64,000 nt of DNA from positions 2,212,501 to 2,276,500 of the forward strand of contig NZ_CP129107.1 of NCBI RefSeq assembly GCF_030406725.1, in the 5' to 3' direction. Positions 49,872 through 61,216 of the stretch are shown in pieces. The notes under the pieces were generated by a model. It was not told the origin of the DNA. It did no database searches and saw only the letters and a program-made list of their open reading frames with translations. Position 1 is the first letter of the stretch, and every line of letters begins with the position of its first letter. Made by a program: the position numbers and the translations under genes. This stretch comes from Alteriqipengyuania flavescens. GTDB lineage: Bacteria > Pseudomonadota > Alphaproteobacteria > Sphingomonadales > Sphingomonadaceae.

Positions 49872-52178
49872 ATGCGGCAAAAGGAACTCAGGATCGCGCT
49901 GGTCTGCTACGGCGGAGTGAGCCTTGCGGTCTATATGCACGGGGTCACGAAGGAGCTTTGGAAACTTGCGCGGGCCAGCCGGCAGTTCCACGGCGGCGCC
50001 GGCGAACTGACGCCGAGCGAGGCGATCTACCGCGAATTGCTGGAAACCGTGCAGGACAAAGGACTGCGGCTGCGCGTTTTGCCCGACATCCTGGCAGGCG
50101 CGAGCGCGGGCGGCATCAACGCGGTGTTCCTGGCGCAGGCGATCCATTCGGGCCAGTCGCTGGAGCCGCTGACCGACCTGTGGCTGGACCATGCCGATGT
50201 CGAACAGCTGATCGACGAGGAAGCGCGCCCGTGGTCGCGCGCCACCAAGTTCTGGGCCCAGCCGCTGGTCACCTGGCTGTTCACCCGGCCGGGCAACGCC
50301 GTGTCGGACAGTGTCGCGCCGGAAACACGGGCAGAGGTGCGGCGCAAGCTTTCCACCCTGATCCGCAGCCGCTGGTTCGCCCCGCCCTTCTCCGGCCTCG
50401 GCTTTTCGGACCTGCTCGCCGGGGCGCTGGTCGCCATGCGCGGGGCACCGGCGGGCGACCCGCTGTTACCGCCCGGCCACCCGCTCGACCTGTTCGTGAC
50501 CGCGACCGATTTCCACGGCGCGCGTCAGCTTCTGCGCCTGCACAGCCCGCCAGTGGTGGAGGAGCGCGAGCACCGGATGCCCATCGGCTTCCACAAGCGC
50601 ACGCCCAGCGGGCCGGGCGCGGCGCTGGCCCACCCGCTCGAACTTGTGATGGCCGCGCGTTCAACTGCCAGCTTCCCCGGGGCCTTCCCGCCGCTGGAGA
50701 TTGCCGAACTCGACCGGCTGGCCGCAAAGCGCGACTGGGAATGGTCGGGCCGGGACGCTTTCCTGCGCCACATCATGCCCGGCCATTTCGCCGACCGCGA
50801 TGTTGAAAAGGTCACGCTGATCGACGGGTCGGTGCTGGTCAACAAGCCTTTTGCGGAAGCGATGGGCGTGCTCGACATGCGGCCCGCCCAGCGCGAGGTC
50901 GACCGGCGTTTCGTCTATATCGACCCGCATCCCAAGACGGTGGCGATCACGGACGACAACCGAACGACCGGTTTCTTCCGTACCATCCTCGGCTCCCTGT
51001 CGGCGATCCCGCGCCAGCAGCCGATCCGCGACAACCTGGAAGCCTTGCAGGAGCAATCGCGGGAGGCGGAGCGGATGCGGCGCATCATCGCGTCCCTGCG
51101 CCCCGAAGTGGAAGGCGCTGTCGACCGCCTGTTCGGGCGCACGCTGTTCCTCGACAGGCCGACGACCAAGCGATTGAAGGCGTGGCGGGAAAAGGCGCAG
51201 CAGGTTGCGGCGGAAGGCGCAGGATATGCCTTCGTCTCTTATGCGGAAAGCAAGTTTGCCGGGATCGTCGACCGGCTGGCCGAAAGCATTGCCGCCGCCG
51301 CGCCGGAGGAGGAGCGGCCCGATGTCGCGGCCCTCTCCGCCCGCTTGCGGAGCGCGCTGGCAGGGGCGCAGGTCGACCGGCTCGCAACCGATGGCGGCGG
51401 GGCGAGCGTGGAAGCGATCGAGTTTTTCCGCTCGCACGATCTCGGTTTCCGCGTCCGCCGGCTGCGGTTGCTGGCGCGCAGGCTGGCGCGCGACTGGGAG
51501 GCCGATCCCGAGATTTCGGACGAGGCGCTCGATACGGCGCGCGATGCGGTTTACCGGATGCTTTCGCTTTATTTCGAGGCGGAGAAACGGCCCGCGGGCG
51601 ATCCGTACTTTGCGCCGCTGGCAGCGGGGGCGCTGGAGGCGCCGCTCGCCGCGCTGGGCGCGCTGGCCGAGCGCCGCCGGCTGAAGCAGTGCGACGAGCA
51701 GGTCGAGGAAATGCTGGCCACGACGCTGGAGGAAATGCCCAAGAACCTGCGCCGGCGCATGCTGCTCACCTATCTCGGCTTCCCGTTCTATGACGTTGCG
51801 ACCCTGCCGCTGATCAAGAACGAGGCGCTGACCGAGTTCGAGCCGGTCAAGGTCGACCGGATTTCACCGGAGGATGCGAAGTCGATCCGCGAAGGTGGCA
51901 CGGCGGAGACCTTGCGCGGCACCGAGTTCTTCAATTTCGGCGCCTTCTTCAGCCGCGCCTATCGCGAAAACGACTATCTGTGGGGCCGCCTGCACGGGGC
52001 GGACCGGATGATCGACCTTGTTGCGTCGACCATGGACCACCGCCTGCCCGACGCGGCTTTCCACGATTTCAAGCGGCGGATGTTCATGGCGATCCTGGCG
52101 GAGGAGGAGCCGCGCCTGACCGCGGAACTGCGCCTCGTGCCCGGCCTGATGCACGAAGTGCAGGTGAAGCTGGGCTGA
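49872..52178 (+). CDS. Patatin-like phospholipase domain protein
   Basis: 768-aa protein with an N-terminal patatin domain. The nucleophile elbow is AGASAGGINAVFLAQA (Gly-x-Ser-x-Gly) and the second catalytic residue lies in LIDGSVLVNKPFAEAMG (Asp-Gly). The large C-terminal part (about 400-768) has the DUF3376-type helical region. It starts at ATG 49872, 29 bases after the IS target duplication. The IS may thus have displaced its native promoter, or supply a new one. Lipid acyl hydrolysis is inferred; a membrane or periplasmic location is unsupported as no signal peptide is seen. Confidence 0.85.
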   Translation: MRQKELRIALVCYGGVSLAVYMHGVTKELWKLARASRQFHGGAGELTPSEAIYRELLETVQDKGLRLRVLPDILAGASAGGINAVFLAQAIHSGQSLEPLTDLWLDHADVEQLIDEEARPWSRATKFWAQPLVTWLFTRPGNAVSDSVAPETRAEVRRKLSTLIRSRWFAPPFSGLGFSDLLAGALVAMRGAPAGDPLLPPGHPLDLFVTATDFHGARQLLRLHSPPVVEEREHRMPIGFHKRTPSGPGAALAHPLELVMAARSTASFPGAFPPLEIAELDRLAAKRDWEWSGRDAFLRHIMPGHFADRDVEKVTLIDGSVLVNKPFAEAMGVLDMRPAQREVDRRFVYIDPHPKTVAITDDNRTTGFFRTILGSLSAIPRQQPIRDNLEALQEQSREAERMRRIIASLRPEVEGAVDRLFGRTLFLDRPTTKRLKAWREKAQQVAAEGAGYAFVSYAESKFAGIVDRLAESIAAAAPEEERPDVAALSARLRSALAGAQVDRLATDGGGASVEAIEFFRSHDLGFRVRRLRLLARRLARDWEADPEISDEALDTARDAVYRMLSLYFEAEKRPAGDPYFAPLAAGALEAPLAALGALAERRRLKQCDEQVEEMLATTLEEMPKNLRRRMLLTYLGFPFYDVATLPLIKNEALTEFEPVKVDRISPEDAKSIREGGTAETLRGTEFFNFGAFFSRAYRENDYLWGRLHGADRMIDLVASTMDHRLPDAAFHDFKRRMFMAILAEEEPRLTAELRLVPGLMHEVQVKLG

Positions 52179-52185
52179 CCGCGCC

Positions 52186-52653
52186 TTATCCCGCGGTTTC
52201 GGCAAAGAACTGCCGCGCCGCTTCGGACACCGTGTTCCATGTGTAGGCGAACATCTCCTCGTCCCCGTAATAGGGATCGATCACGCTCGCCCCGGCGCGG
52301 AATTCGACGAGATCGAGGAGGAGGCGCACTTCCGCCGTGGCGCCCGGCGGGGCCGTCGCTTCGAGATCGGCGAGGTTCTTGTCGTCCATCGCAAAGATAT
52401 GGGTGAAGCGGTTGAAATCCCCTGGCGTCACCTGCCGCGCCCGCTGCTTGGAAATATCGACACCGCCTGCGCGCGCCGCCGCGATGGAGCGGGGATCGGG
52501 CGATTTGCCGACGTGCCAGGCGGCCGTGCCGGCGGAACCGATCTCGGCGTCCACCCCCGCACGGGTGGCTTCGGCGCGAAAGGCGCCTTCGGCGAGGGGG
52601 GAGCGGCAGATATTGCCGAGACAAACCAGCAGGATCGCCGGCCGGTCGCTCAC
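52186..52653 (-). CDS. Low-molecular-weight protein-tyrosine phosphatase
   Basis: 155-aa phosphatase. The P-loop is VCLGNICRSP near residue 9 (Cys-x5-Arg) and the acid loop is VIDPYYGDEE (Asp). GTG 52653 overlaps the dnaJ stop (GTGA), so the gene is coupled to dnaJ. Homologues act on phosphotyrosine or arginine phosphate; the target here is unknown. Confidence 0.9.
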   Translation of the reverse strand: MSDRPAILLVCLGNICRSPLAEGAFRAEATRAGVDAEIGSAGTAAWHVGKSPDPRSIAAARAGGVDISKQRARQVTPGDFNRFTHIFAMDDKNLADLEATAPPGATAEVRLLLDLVEFRAGASVIDPYYGDEEMFAYTWNTVSEAARQFFAETAG

Positions 52654-53783
52654 GCGCCGAATGCGTCCTTCAGCTTGTCGAAGAAACCGCGACTGCCGGG
52701 GCACTCATCACCCGTCTCGGTCTCCTGGAATTCGCGCAGCAGTTCCTTCTGCTTCGCGCTAAGCTTCGTCGGCGTTTCCACGGTGACTTCCACCACCATG
52801 TCGCCCCGCCCGCGGCCTTGCAGCACCGGCATGCCGGCACCGCGCTTGCGCAACTGCTTGCCGGACTGGATGCCGGCGGGGATGTCGATCGTGTGGGTTT
52901 CCCCGTCCATGCCGGGGATTTCCAGCGTGCCGCCCAGCGCCGCACGGGTGAAGCTGATTGGCACCTGCGTCAGCAACGAGGTCCCGTCGCGCTGGAAGAT
53001 CGGATGCGGGCGGACGTGGAGGAAGATGTAGAGGTCGCCCGGCGGTGAGCCCATCGGCCCCGCCTCGCCCTTGTCTGCCAGCCGGATGCGCGTTCCGTGA
53101 TCGACACCCGGCGGGATGTCGACTTCCAGCGTCTGGACGGTATCGACCCGCCCTTCCCCGCGGCATTCGTGGCACGGCGTTTCGATGATCTCGCCGCGGC
53201 CGTGGCAGCTGGGGCACGGGCGTTCGACCATGAAGAAGCCCTGCTGCGCGCGGACCTTGCCGTGTCCGTGGCACAGGTTGCACTGGCGCGCCGAGGTACC
53301 GGGCTGCGCGCCGGAGCCGGAGCATGTGTCGCATGTCGCGGCGACTTCCACCTCGACCTGGGCGTCCTTGCCGTGGAACGCTTCTTCCAGCGTGATTTCC
53401 ATGTCGTAGCGCATGTCCGCGCCGCGGCGCTGGCGTTGCCGCCCACCGCCGGCTCCGCCCCCGAAGGCGGACCCGAAGATGGTTTCGAACAGGTCGCCAA
53501 GGTCGCCGAAGTCTGCGTGGCCCGCCCCGCCGTGGCCGCCCGCCATGCCTTGCGCGAAGGCGGCGTGGCCCATCCGGTCATAGGCGGCCCGCTTCTGCGG
53601 GTCCTTCAGGACCTCGTACGCCGCGCCCACGGCCTTGAAGCGCGCTTCGGAATCGGCGCAGCCGGGGTTGCGGTCGGGATGGCACTGCATCGCGATCTTG
53701 CGATAGGCGGACTTGATCGTCGCGCCGTCGGCCGTGCGGGACACGCCGAGCAGTTCGTAGAAATCGGTTTCGGTCGTGAACAC
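52650..53783 (-). CDS. dnaJ: Chaperone DnaJ
   Basis: 377-aa Hsp40 that delivers clients to DnaK. J-domain with HPD (MQCHPDRNPG), a Gly/Phe region (GMAGGHGGAGHADF), four CxxCxGxG zinc motifs (CDTCSGSG, CNLCHGHG, CPSCHGRG, CHECRGEG) and a C-terminal substrate domain. I start at GTG 53783 (FTTETDFYELLGV), as a TTG at 53801 has no better signal. dnaK lies 87 bases upstream. Confidence 0.95.
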   Translation of the reverse strand: MFTTETDFYELLGVSRTADGATIKSAYRKIAMQCHPDRNPGCADSEARFKAVGAAYEVLKDPQKRAAYDRMGHAAFAQGMAGGHGGAGHADFGDLGDLFETIFGSAFGGGAGGGRQRQRRGADMRYDMEITLEEAFHGKDAQVEVEVAATCDTCSGSGAQPGTSARQCNLCHGHGKVRAQQGFFMVERPCPSCHGRGEIIETPCHECRGEGRVDTVQTLEVDIPPGVDHGTRIRLADKGEAGPMGSPPGDLYIFLHVRPHPIFQRDGTSLLTQVPISFTRAALGGTLEIPGMDGETHTIDIPAGIQSGKQLRKRGAGMPVLQGRGRGDMVVEVTVETPTKLSAKQKELLREFQETETGDECPGSRGFFDKLKDAFGA

Positions 53784-53807
53784 GTGTGTCAGAACCCCCA
53801 AACCATT

Positions 53808-53851
53808 CCGCCACCGGTACCGGACCCTGGGGGTCGCGGCACCGGTGGCGG
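53808..53851. other. Hairpin in the dnaK-dnaJ gap
   Basis: CCGCCACCGGT and ACCGGTGGCGG form an 11-bp perfect stem with a 22-base loop. No T run follows on the minus strand. It may attenuate read-through from dnaK to dnaJ or protect the upstream mRNA. Confidence 0.55.
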
Positions 53852-53870
53852 GCCGGTTTCCATCGGGCGA

Positions 53871-55802
<1,932 letters not shown>

Positions 55803-55893
55803 GTTTCCCCATTCCTGGTTTCATTTGGTTGGACGCCGCCGCGTTGCCCCTCCCGTCAACGGCAAGAGGCGCTTGGACAGCTCGATTGTGAGG

Positions 55894-55924
55894 CGGATAT
55901 AGGTGCGGTTTTCCTTGGCACAAG
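55894..55924 (-). promoter_or_regulatory. RpoH-type heat-shock promoter of dnaK
   Basis: On the minus strand CTTG at 55921-55924 (-35) and CCTATATCCG at 55894-55903 (-10) are 17 bases apart. The -10 fits the alphaproteobacterial RpoH consensus CYTATNTNNG exactly. It lies 92 bases before the dnaK ATG. Confidence 0.75.
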
Positions 55925-55973
55925 AGACGCGTCTGGCTAGTCCCGGATTGGAATTGACCGGATGGGGAATACG

Positions 55974-56459
55974 ATGCGTAAAACGATTTTTGCCGCCCTC
56001 GCACTGGGTGCGGGCTCGCTGGCGCTGACCGCTTGCGGCAGCGAAGAAGCACCGGTGGAACAGGCCCCCGCCGATACGGTGGAGGGCTTCGAAGTGTCCA
56101 ATGCGCGGCTGATCCTGCCAGCTGTGGCGGGCAATCCGGCGGCGCTGTATTTCGACCTTTCCTACAATGGCGAGCGCGGCATTGCGCTGCGCGGCCTGGA
56201 GGTGGAAGGCGCCGCCAATGCCGCGCTGCACGAAATGGTCGAATGGGCCGGCGAGATGGAAATGAACGAGATGGGACCGATGGCGATGCAGCCGGGCGAC
56301 AATGTCTCGTTCGAACCGGGCGGCAAGCACGGCATGGTCTTCGAACTGCCCGATACGGTGAAGACTGGCGATACGGTTACCGCCCGCATCGTCTTCGCGC
56401 GCGGCAACAAGCACGCGTTCGAAGCCGAAGTGCGCGATGCCGGAGACGACCGCAACTGA
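55974..56459 (+). CDS. PCu(A)C-type copper chaperone lipoprotein
   Basis: 161-aa periplasmic copper chaperone (DUF461/PCuAC) that delivers Cu to cytochrome oxidase. Signal peptide ends in lipobox LTAC. The copper-binding His/Met pattern is present: HEMVEWAGEMEMNEM and later GGKHGMVFEL. ATG 55974 has GGGGAA 5 bases upstream, matching a real start. The gene is divergent from dnaK. Confidence 0.9.
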   Translation: MRKTIFAALALGAGSLALTACGSEEAPVEQAPADTVEGFEVSNARLILPAVAGNPAALYFDLSYNGERGIALRGLEVEGAANAALHEMVEWAGEMEMNEMGPMAMQPGDNVSFEPGGKHGMVFELPDTVKTGDTVTARIVFARGNKHAFEAEVRDAGDDRN

Positions 56460-56962
56460 TGGAAATCGATGCGCAGGACAGCACGGTCTGCCCGGTCGGC
56501 GGGGAACGCCGCCTGACCGAAGGCGAGATCGCGCTGGCGCAGGGCGTCTTCGGCAACGCCATCGCCTATGACAAGGTCACCATCCGGCGCAGGAAGTGGT
56601 TTCCGCTCCAGCCGCGCCGGGTGGTCATGGCCCCGCGCGGGCACCTGCATTTCCACCCCGGTGGGGAGGATTACTGCGACGACTTTTCTTCCGCATCGCT
56701 GACGCGGCAGGGCCTGTTCGTCCACGAGATGACGCATGTGTGGCAGACCCAGCAGAAGGGCGAATGGTACCTGCCCCTGCGCCGCCATCCGTTCTGCCGC
56801 TACGACTATGCGCTGAAACCCGGCTGGTCGCTGGAGCGATACGGCATCGAACAACAGGCGGAAATCGTCCGCCACGCCTTCTTGCTTAGGAACGGCGCCC
56901 GCCTTGCCGGCGCGGTCGACCCTGCGCCGTACGACCTCCTTGTGCGGTTTCCGGGCACCTGA
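56459..56962 (+). CDS. Protein with HExxH motif (vgr-related in sphingomonads)
   Basis: 167-aa protein starting at ATG 56459, overlapping the previous stop (TGATG). The centre carries FVHEMTHVWQTQQKG, an HExxH metal-binding pattern with a following Trp. Similar small proteins are annotated as vgr-related in sphingomonads. The zinc peptidase role is not established. It is probably co-transcribed with the copper chaperone. Confidence 0.7.
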   Translation: MEIDAQDSTVCPVGGERRLTEGEIALAQGVFGNAIAYDKVTIRRRKWFPLQPRRVVMAPRGHLHFHPGGEDYCDDFSSASLTRQGLFVHEMTHVWQTQQKGEWYLPLRRHPFCRYDYALKPGWSLERYGIEQQAEIVRHAFLLRNGARLAGAVDPAPYDLLVRFPGT

Positions 56963-57075
56963 TTTCCACTGTTCCGGCGTGCGCGGCACGCCCGCAAGCT
57001 TGTGCAGGATAGTTTCATTCGATACCGGATGTGCCACCGGTCGGCCCAACCCGCGACCGGACCACAGGCACAATC

Positions 57076-58238
57076 ATGGAGCTTGAAGACTACGGTATGA
57101 GCCGCGAGCGCGGCTATCTTTCGCATTACGAAATCGACCAGATCGCGCTGCCGGAACGGTTTGCCCCCATCCTGGATGCGGCAGGGCGACTATCGGCCCT
57201 GATCACCAGCGGCAGGGTCCGCCACTGGCTTGACGCATTGCCCGACCCCGACATTGCCGATTGGGCCGAAAGCGCCCCGGAAGAGGAAGTGCGTACCGCG
57301 AGGTGCATTACTCCTTCCTGGTGCAGGCCTATGTCTGGGGAGAGGCCACCCCGCCGCCGCACTTGCCCGCAAACCTCGCCCGTCCGATGTGCGCGCTTGC
57401 CGACCGGCTGGGACAGGCCCCGCTGCTGCCCTATTCCGCCTATGTGCTGGATAACTGGTACCGAATCGACAAATCTGGGCCCATCGATCTCGATAACATC
57501 GCCATGTTCCAGAACTTCGCCGGGGGCGAGGACGAAAACTGGTTTGTGCTGGTCCACGTTGCCATCGAAGCCGAGGCCGGCGTGTTGCTGGACAATGCGG
57601 CAAGGCTGGTCGACGTTTGTGAGAATGGCAACGAGGCGGAAGCGGAACGTCTCCTGCGCGAAATGTTCGAAGCGTGGGAACGCATCTACGGCCACTTCGC
57701 CCGGATGCTCGAACGCTGCGATCCCTATGTCTATTTCCACCGCGTGCGCCCCTATATCCATGGCTGGGCGAACAACCCGGCGCTGGACGGTGGCGGCCTG
57801 ATCTATGACGGTATGGACCGTTACGAAGGCAAGCCGCAGGCATTCAGGGGCCAGACCGGATCGCAGTCCAGCATCGTTCCGGCGATGGATGCGCTGTTCG
57901 GCGTGGGCCATAGCGACGACCCGCTGAAAAGCTTCCTCGACGAACTGCACCGGTATCGCCCCGTTCCCCACCGCCGCTTTATCGAGGACCTGGCGGAGCG
58001 TTCCACACTGCGCGCCTTAGTGACCGCGTCGGACAACCAGGGGTTGAAAGACGCCTTCAACGCCTGCCTCGAGCAATCCGCCCGCTTCCGTACCCGTCAT
58101 CTCGAATACGCGGCGAGTTACATCAACAAGCAGGCCGGCAGCATTGCGGGCAATGATCCTGACGTCGGAACCGGCGGCACGCCTTTCATGAAATATCTGA
58201 AAAAGCACCGCGACGAGAACGCGGCGCAAGTGCTGTGA
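57076..58238 (+). pseudogene. Indoleamine 2,3-dioxygenase-like gene, single-base frameshift
   Basis: Heme dioxygenase of the IDO family (Trp to N-formylkynurenine). Two overlapping frames are needed: ATG 57076 to about 57290 (MELEDYGMSRERGYLSHY on to PDIADWAESAPEEEV), then another frame from about 57293 (YREVHYSFLVQAYVWGE onward) to the stop at 58238. GQTGSQSSIVPAMDALFGV and RYRPVPHRRFIEDL (with the proximal His) are diagnostic. One missing base near 57293 joins them. Whether this is real or an assembly error cannot be told here. Confidence 0.8.
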
Positions 58239-58255
58239 TGATTAGCTGATTTTCA

Positions 58256-58303
58256 GGGATTATCCGGCATGGATGACCAATGTCGGACATGACGGATAAT
58301 CCC
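58256..58303. promoter_or_regulatory. Inverted repeat around the start of the HEPN-like gene
   Basis: GGGATTATCCG and CGGATAATCCC form an 11-bp perfect stem whose loop contains the start codon at 58280. It could be an operator or a translation-inhibiting hairpin for autoregulation. Confidence 0.55.
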
Positions 58304-58708
58304 GAGATCGCCTTTGCTGTTGCGCGCAGTCATTTCATCGATGCGTTCAGCGCGGTGGAAGCAGCCGTTATCAAGAGGCTCCGTGCCCTCGGTATCGAGC
58401 CGAAAGCGCAGTTCGCCCAGAATTTGAGATCGCTAGCGAGCGCAAAGCCTTCTCCGCAATATGCGAAGTTGATCAAAGCCGAGGTCGACCAGTGCTTGCA
58501 GGACCTGGAGCATTTACGGGATCTGCGATGCGACATCGCTCACGGACAGCTTACGCGTATTACTGTAAACGGCGCGCCAGCAGCCCTGTTTCCAAATCCG
58601 CAAAAGTCCACCCGCTTCGCAGCACAGGCTAGCATTATCAGTCTGGACCGACTGAAGGCAGCCCGAACCGAGTTGCAAGCACTTGCCGCGAAGATTGGCC
58701 CGGATTAG
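58280..58708 (+). CDS. HEPN-like helical protein, unknown function
   Basis: 142-aa all-helical protein. The motif RDLRCDIAHGQL has Arg-x4-His spacing in the form common to HEPN ribonucleases, and the helices around it fit (SHFIDAFSAVEAAVIKRL). It is a candidate toxin or RNA-binding module, but no antitoxin partner is visible next to it. Its stop overlaps the grpE stop by 3 bases on the other strand. The GC content is lower than the neighbours'. Confidence 0.55.
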   Translation: MSDMTDNPEIAFAVARSHFIDAFSAVEAAVIKRLRALGIEPKAQFAQNLRSLASAKPSPQYAKLIKAEVDQCLQDLEHLRDLRCDIAHGQLTRITVNGAPAALFPNPQKSTRFAAQASIISLDRLKAARTELQALAAKIGPD

Positions 58709-59292
58709 CCCGGCTTCTTCGCCACGCCGACCATGGCCGGGCGGAGAAGCCGGTCCTTGATCATGTAGCCGGCCTGCATTTCCTGCACGATGGTGCCTTC
58801 CTCGGCATCGTCGGTCGGGACTTCCATCATCGCCTGGTGCTGGTTCGGGTCCAGCGGCAGGCCCATTGCGGCGATCCGGGTGATTCCGTTCTGGCCGAAC
58901 ACCTTTTCCAGCTCGCGCTGGGTTGCCTGGATACCGGTGACGAGGCCCTTGAACTTGCTGTCTTCGCGCAAATCCTCCGGGATAGACTGGATCGCCCGGT
59001 CGAGATTGTCTGCTACCGACAGAATGTCGCGGGCGAAGCCGGTCGCGCCGTAAGCGCGCGCGTCCTGGATGTCCTTTTCCAGCCGGCGGCGCACGTTCTG
59101 CGTGTCGGCGCGGGCATAGAGCACGTCCTGCTTCGCGGCCTCCAGTTCCTCTCGCAGCGCGGCGAGTTCGCTTGCGCTGTCGCCTGCATCGTTGTCGCTC
59201 CCGTCGCTCGCAGTGTCGAGCATCTCTTCCGGCACGCCGGCCAGTTCTTCCGCCACCGCGGGGTCTTCGTGCTCGCGCTTGGTATCGTCCAT
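58705..59292 (-). CDS. grpE: Nucleotide exchange factor GrpE
   Basis: 195-aa co-chaperone releasing ADP from DnaK. An acidic N-terminus precedes a long coiled coil (AALREELEAAKQDVLYARAD, continuing QNVRRRLEKDIQD), then the four-helix bundle and the C-terminal beta-domain VVQEMQAGY-like stretch (IVQEMQAGYMIKDRLLRPA). The gene follows hrcA on the same strand with 18 bases between. Confidence 0.95.
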   Translation of the reverse strand: MDDTKREHEDPAVAEELAGVPEEMLDTASDGSDNDAGDSASELAALREELEAAKQDVLYARADTQNVRRRLEKDIQDARAYGATGFARDILSVADNLDRAIQSIPEDLREDSKFKGLVTGIQATQRELEKVFGQNGITRIAAMGLPLDPNQHQAMMEVPTDDAEEGTIVQEMQAGYMIKDRLLRPAMVGVAKKPG

Positions 59293-59310
59293 GTCGTTCG
59301 TTTTTCCAGA

Positions 59311-60369
59311 TTATCCGATCAATTTGCCCAGTGAGCGGGCCGTGAAATCCACCATGGGGACCACTCTTGCGTAATTCAACCGCGTCGGGCCGATCACCCC
59401 CAGTACGCCGACCACCTTGCCCTCGCGGTCGCGATAGGGCGAAGCGATCACGGACGAGCCGCTGAGCGCGAAGAGGCGGTTTTCGCTGCCGATGAAAATG
59501 CGGGTGGCTTCCGCCTCGCGCGCGTTCTCCAGCAATTCGACGACCGACTGCTTGCTTTCGAGGTCGTCGAGCAGCTGGCGCACGCGGTCGAGATCGGCGA
59601 TGGCCGCCTCGTCCAGCAGCTTGGACTGGCCGCGCACGATCAGCACGGGGCGCTCGTCCGCATCCTTGCTCCACGTCGCGATGCCGCGCTCCACCAGGCT
59701 GCGGCTGGCATCGTCGAGCGCGCTGCGGCCGGACAGGATTTCGCTTTCGATCGCCCGCGTCGCTTCCGCCAGCGTCCGCCCCTTCAGCCGGGCGCTGATG
59801 TAGTTGGCCGCCTGCTCCATCGCGCTGGCCGGGGTGCCGGGCGCGATGGCGAGCACGCGGTTCTCGATGTGGCCGTCCTCGCCCACCAGCACCGCCAGCG
59901 CCTGTTCGCGCGACAGGGGAACGATGCTCATCTGCGCAACCCGCGGTTCCCGGCGCGGCACCATGACGAGGCCGGCGCCCGCCGTAAGGTCGGACAGGAG
60001 CGCGCTGGTGCTTTCGAGCGCGGCCTCGATCGGGCCGGCCTCGGACAGGCGGCTTTCGATGGCGGCCCGCTCGCTCGCGGTGGGCTCTGCCACCTGCATC
60101 ATCCCGTCGACGAACAGGCGCAGGCCGCTCTCGGTGGGAACGCGGCCGGCGCTGGTATGCGGCGCAGCGAGGAGGCCCATGCGTTCGAGGTCTGCCAGCA
60201 CGGAGCGGATCGAGGCGGGGGACAGCTCGACCCGGCCATCATCTGCGAGCGTTTTGGAGCCCACCGGCTGCCCGCTCGCCAGATAGGCTTCGGCGACGAG
60301 GCGGAAGATCCCGCGCGCACGCTCTGTCATCTCGGATACGGGCATTGTGGATACGGGCAGGTCGGCCAT
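59311..60369 (-). CDS. hrcA: Heat-inducible transcription repressor HrcA
   Basis: 352-aa repressor. A winged-helix N-terminus ([56 protein letters not shown]) leads to the HrcA dimerisation domain and the C-terminal [20 protein letters not shown]. In Alphaproteobacteria HrcA with CIRCE usually controls groESL. No CIRCE site is visible at dnaK here. Start is ATG 60369. Confidence 0.95.
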   Translation of the reverse strand: MADLPVSTMPVSEMTERARGIFRLVAEAYLASGQPVGSKTLADDGRVELSPASIRSVLADLERMGLLAAPHTSAGRVPTESGLRLFVDGMMQVAEPTASERAAIESRLSEAGPIEAALESTSALLSDLTAGAGLVMVPRREPRVAQMSIVPLSREQALAVLVGEDGHIENRVLAIAPGTPASAMEQAANYISARLKGRTLAEATRAIESEILSGRSALDDASRSLVERGIATWSKDADERPVLIVRGQSKLLDEAAIADLDRVRQLLDDLESKQSVVELLENAREAEATRIFIGSENRLFALSGSSVIASPYRDREGKVVGVLGVIGPTRLNYARVVPMVDFTARSLGKLIG

Positions 60370-60502
60370 CGCCTTAGCTTGTAGGCATTGGCGCGCAGAA
60401 CTCCAACCTTCGCGGGCGCGCGCCCTTCCCTTTCGCCGCCCGTCGACTATGGGCAATGGCAACGCCCACGCGCAGGCCGATCTGCGCTTAACGGAGAATA
60501 CC

Positions 60503-61216
60503 ATGCGACCTTCAGGCCGTGCCCCCGACGAAATGCGCGCCATCACCATCGAAACCGGTTTCACCAAGCATGCCGAAGGGTCCTGCCTGGTCTCCTTCGG
60601 CGAAACCAGGGTGCTGTGCACCGCCAGCATCGAAGAACGGATCCCGCCGTGGCTGCGCGGGAAGGGCGAAGGCTGGGTCACCGGCGAATATTCGATGCTC
60701 CCCCGCGCCACCCACACGCGCGGAATGCGCGAAGCGGCCAAGGGCAAGCAGAGCGGGCGGACGCAGGAAATCCAGCGCCTGATCGGCCGCTCCTTGCGCG
60801 CCGTCACCGACCTCAAGAACCTGGGCGAGCGGCAGATTACCCTCGACTGCGATGTCATCCAAGCCGACGGCGGCACCCGAACGGCTTCCATCAGCGGCGC
60901 GTGGGTCGCCCTGCGCCTGGCGGTCAACACGCTGATGGAACAGGGTTCGATCACGCAGGACCCGCTGACCGGCAAGATCGCCGCGATTTCCTGCGGCATC
61001 TACAAGGGCAATCCGGTGCTCGACCTCGATTACGACGAGGATTCCAGCGCCGACGCCGATGCCAATTTCGTCCTCATCGAAGGCGGCCAGATCGCCGAAG
61101 TGCAGGCGACAGCGGAAGGGGCGACCTATGACGAGGAAGGCCTGCTGCGTCTCCTGCGACTTGCCCGCATCGGATGCGACCGCATCTTCGCGGCACAGGA
61201 CGAAGCGACCCGATGA
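60503..61216 (+). CDS. rph: Ribonuclease PH
   Basis: 237-aa phosphorolytic exoribonuclease trimming tRNA 3' ends. [11 protein letters not shown] start block, [37 protein letters not shown] and [19 protein letters not shown] are all present. Start ATG 60503, divergent from hrcA with 133 bases between. Typical partner rdgB follows with an ATGA overlap. Confidence 0.95.
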   Translation: MRPSGRAPDEMRAITIETGFTKHAEGSCLVSFGETRVLCTASIEERIPPWLRGKGEGWVTGEYSMLPRATHTRGMREAAKGKQSGRTQEIQRLIGRSLRAVTDLKNLGERQITLDCDVIQADGGTRTASISGAWVALRLAVNTLMEQGSITQDPLTGKIAAISCGIYKGNPVLDLDYDEDSSADADANFVLIEGGQIAEVQATAEGATYDEEGLLRLLRLARIGCDRIFAAQDEATR

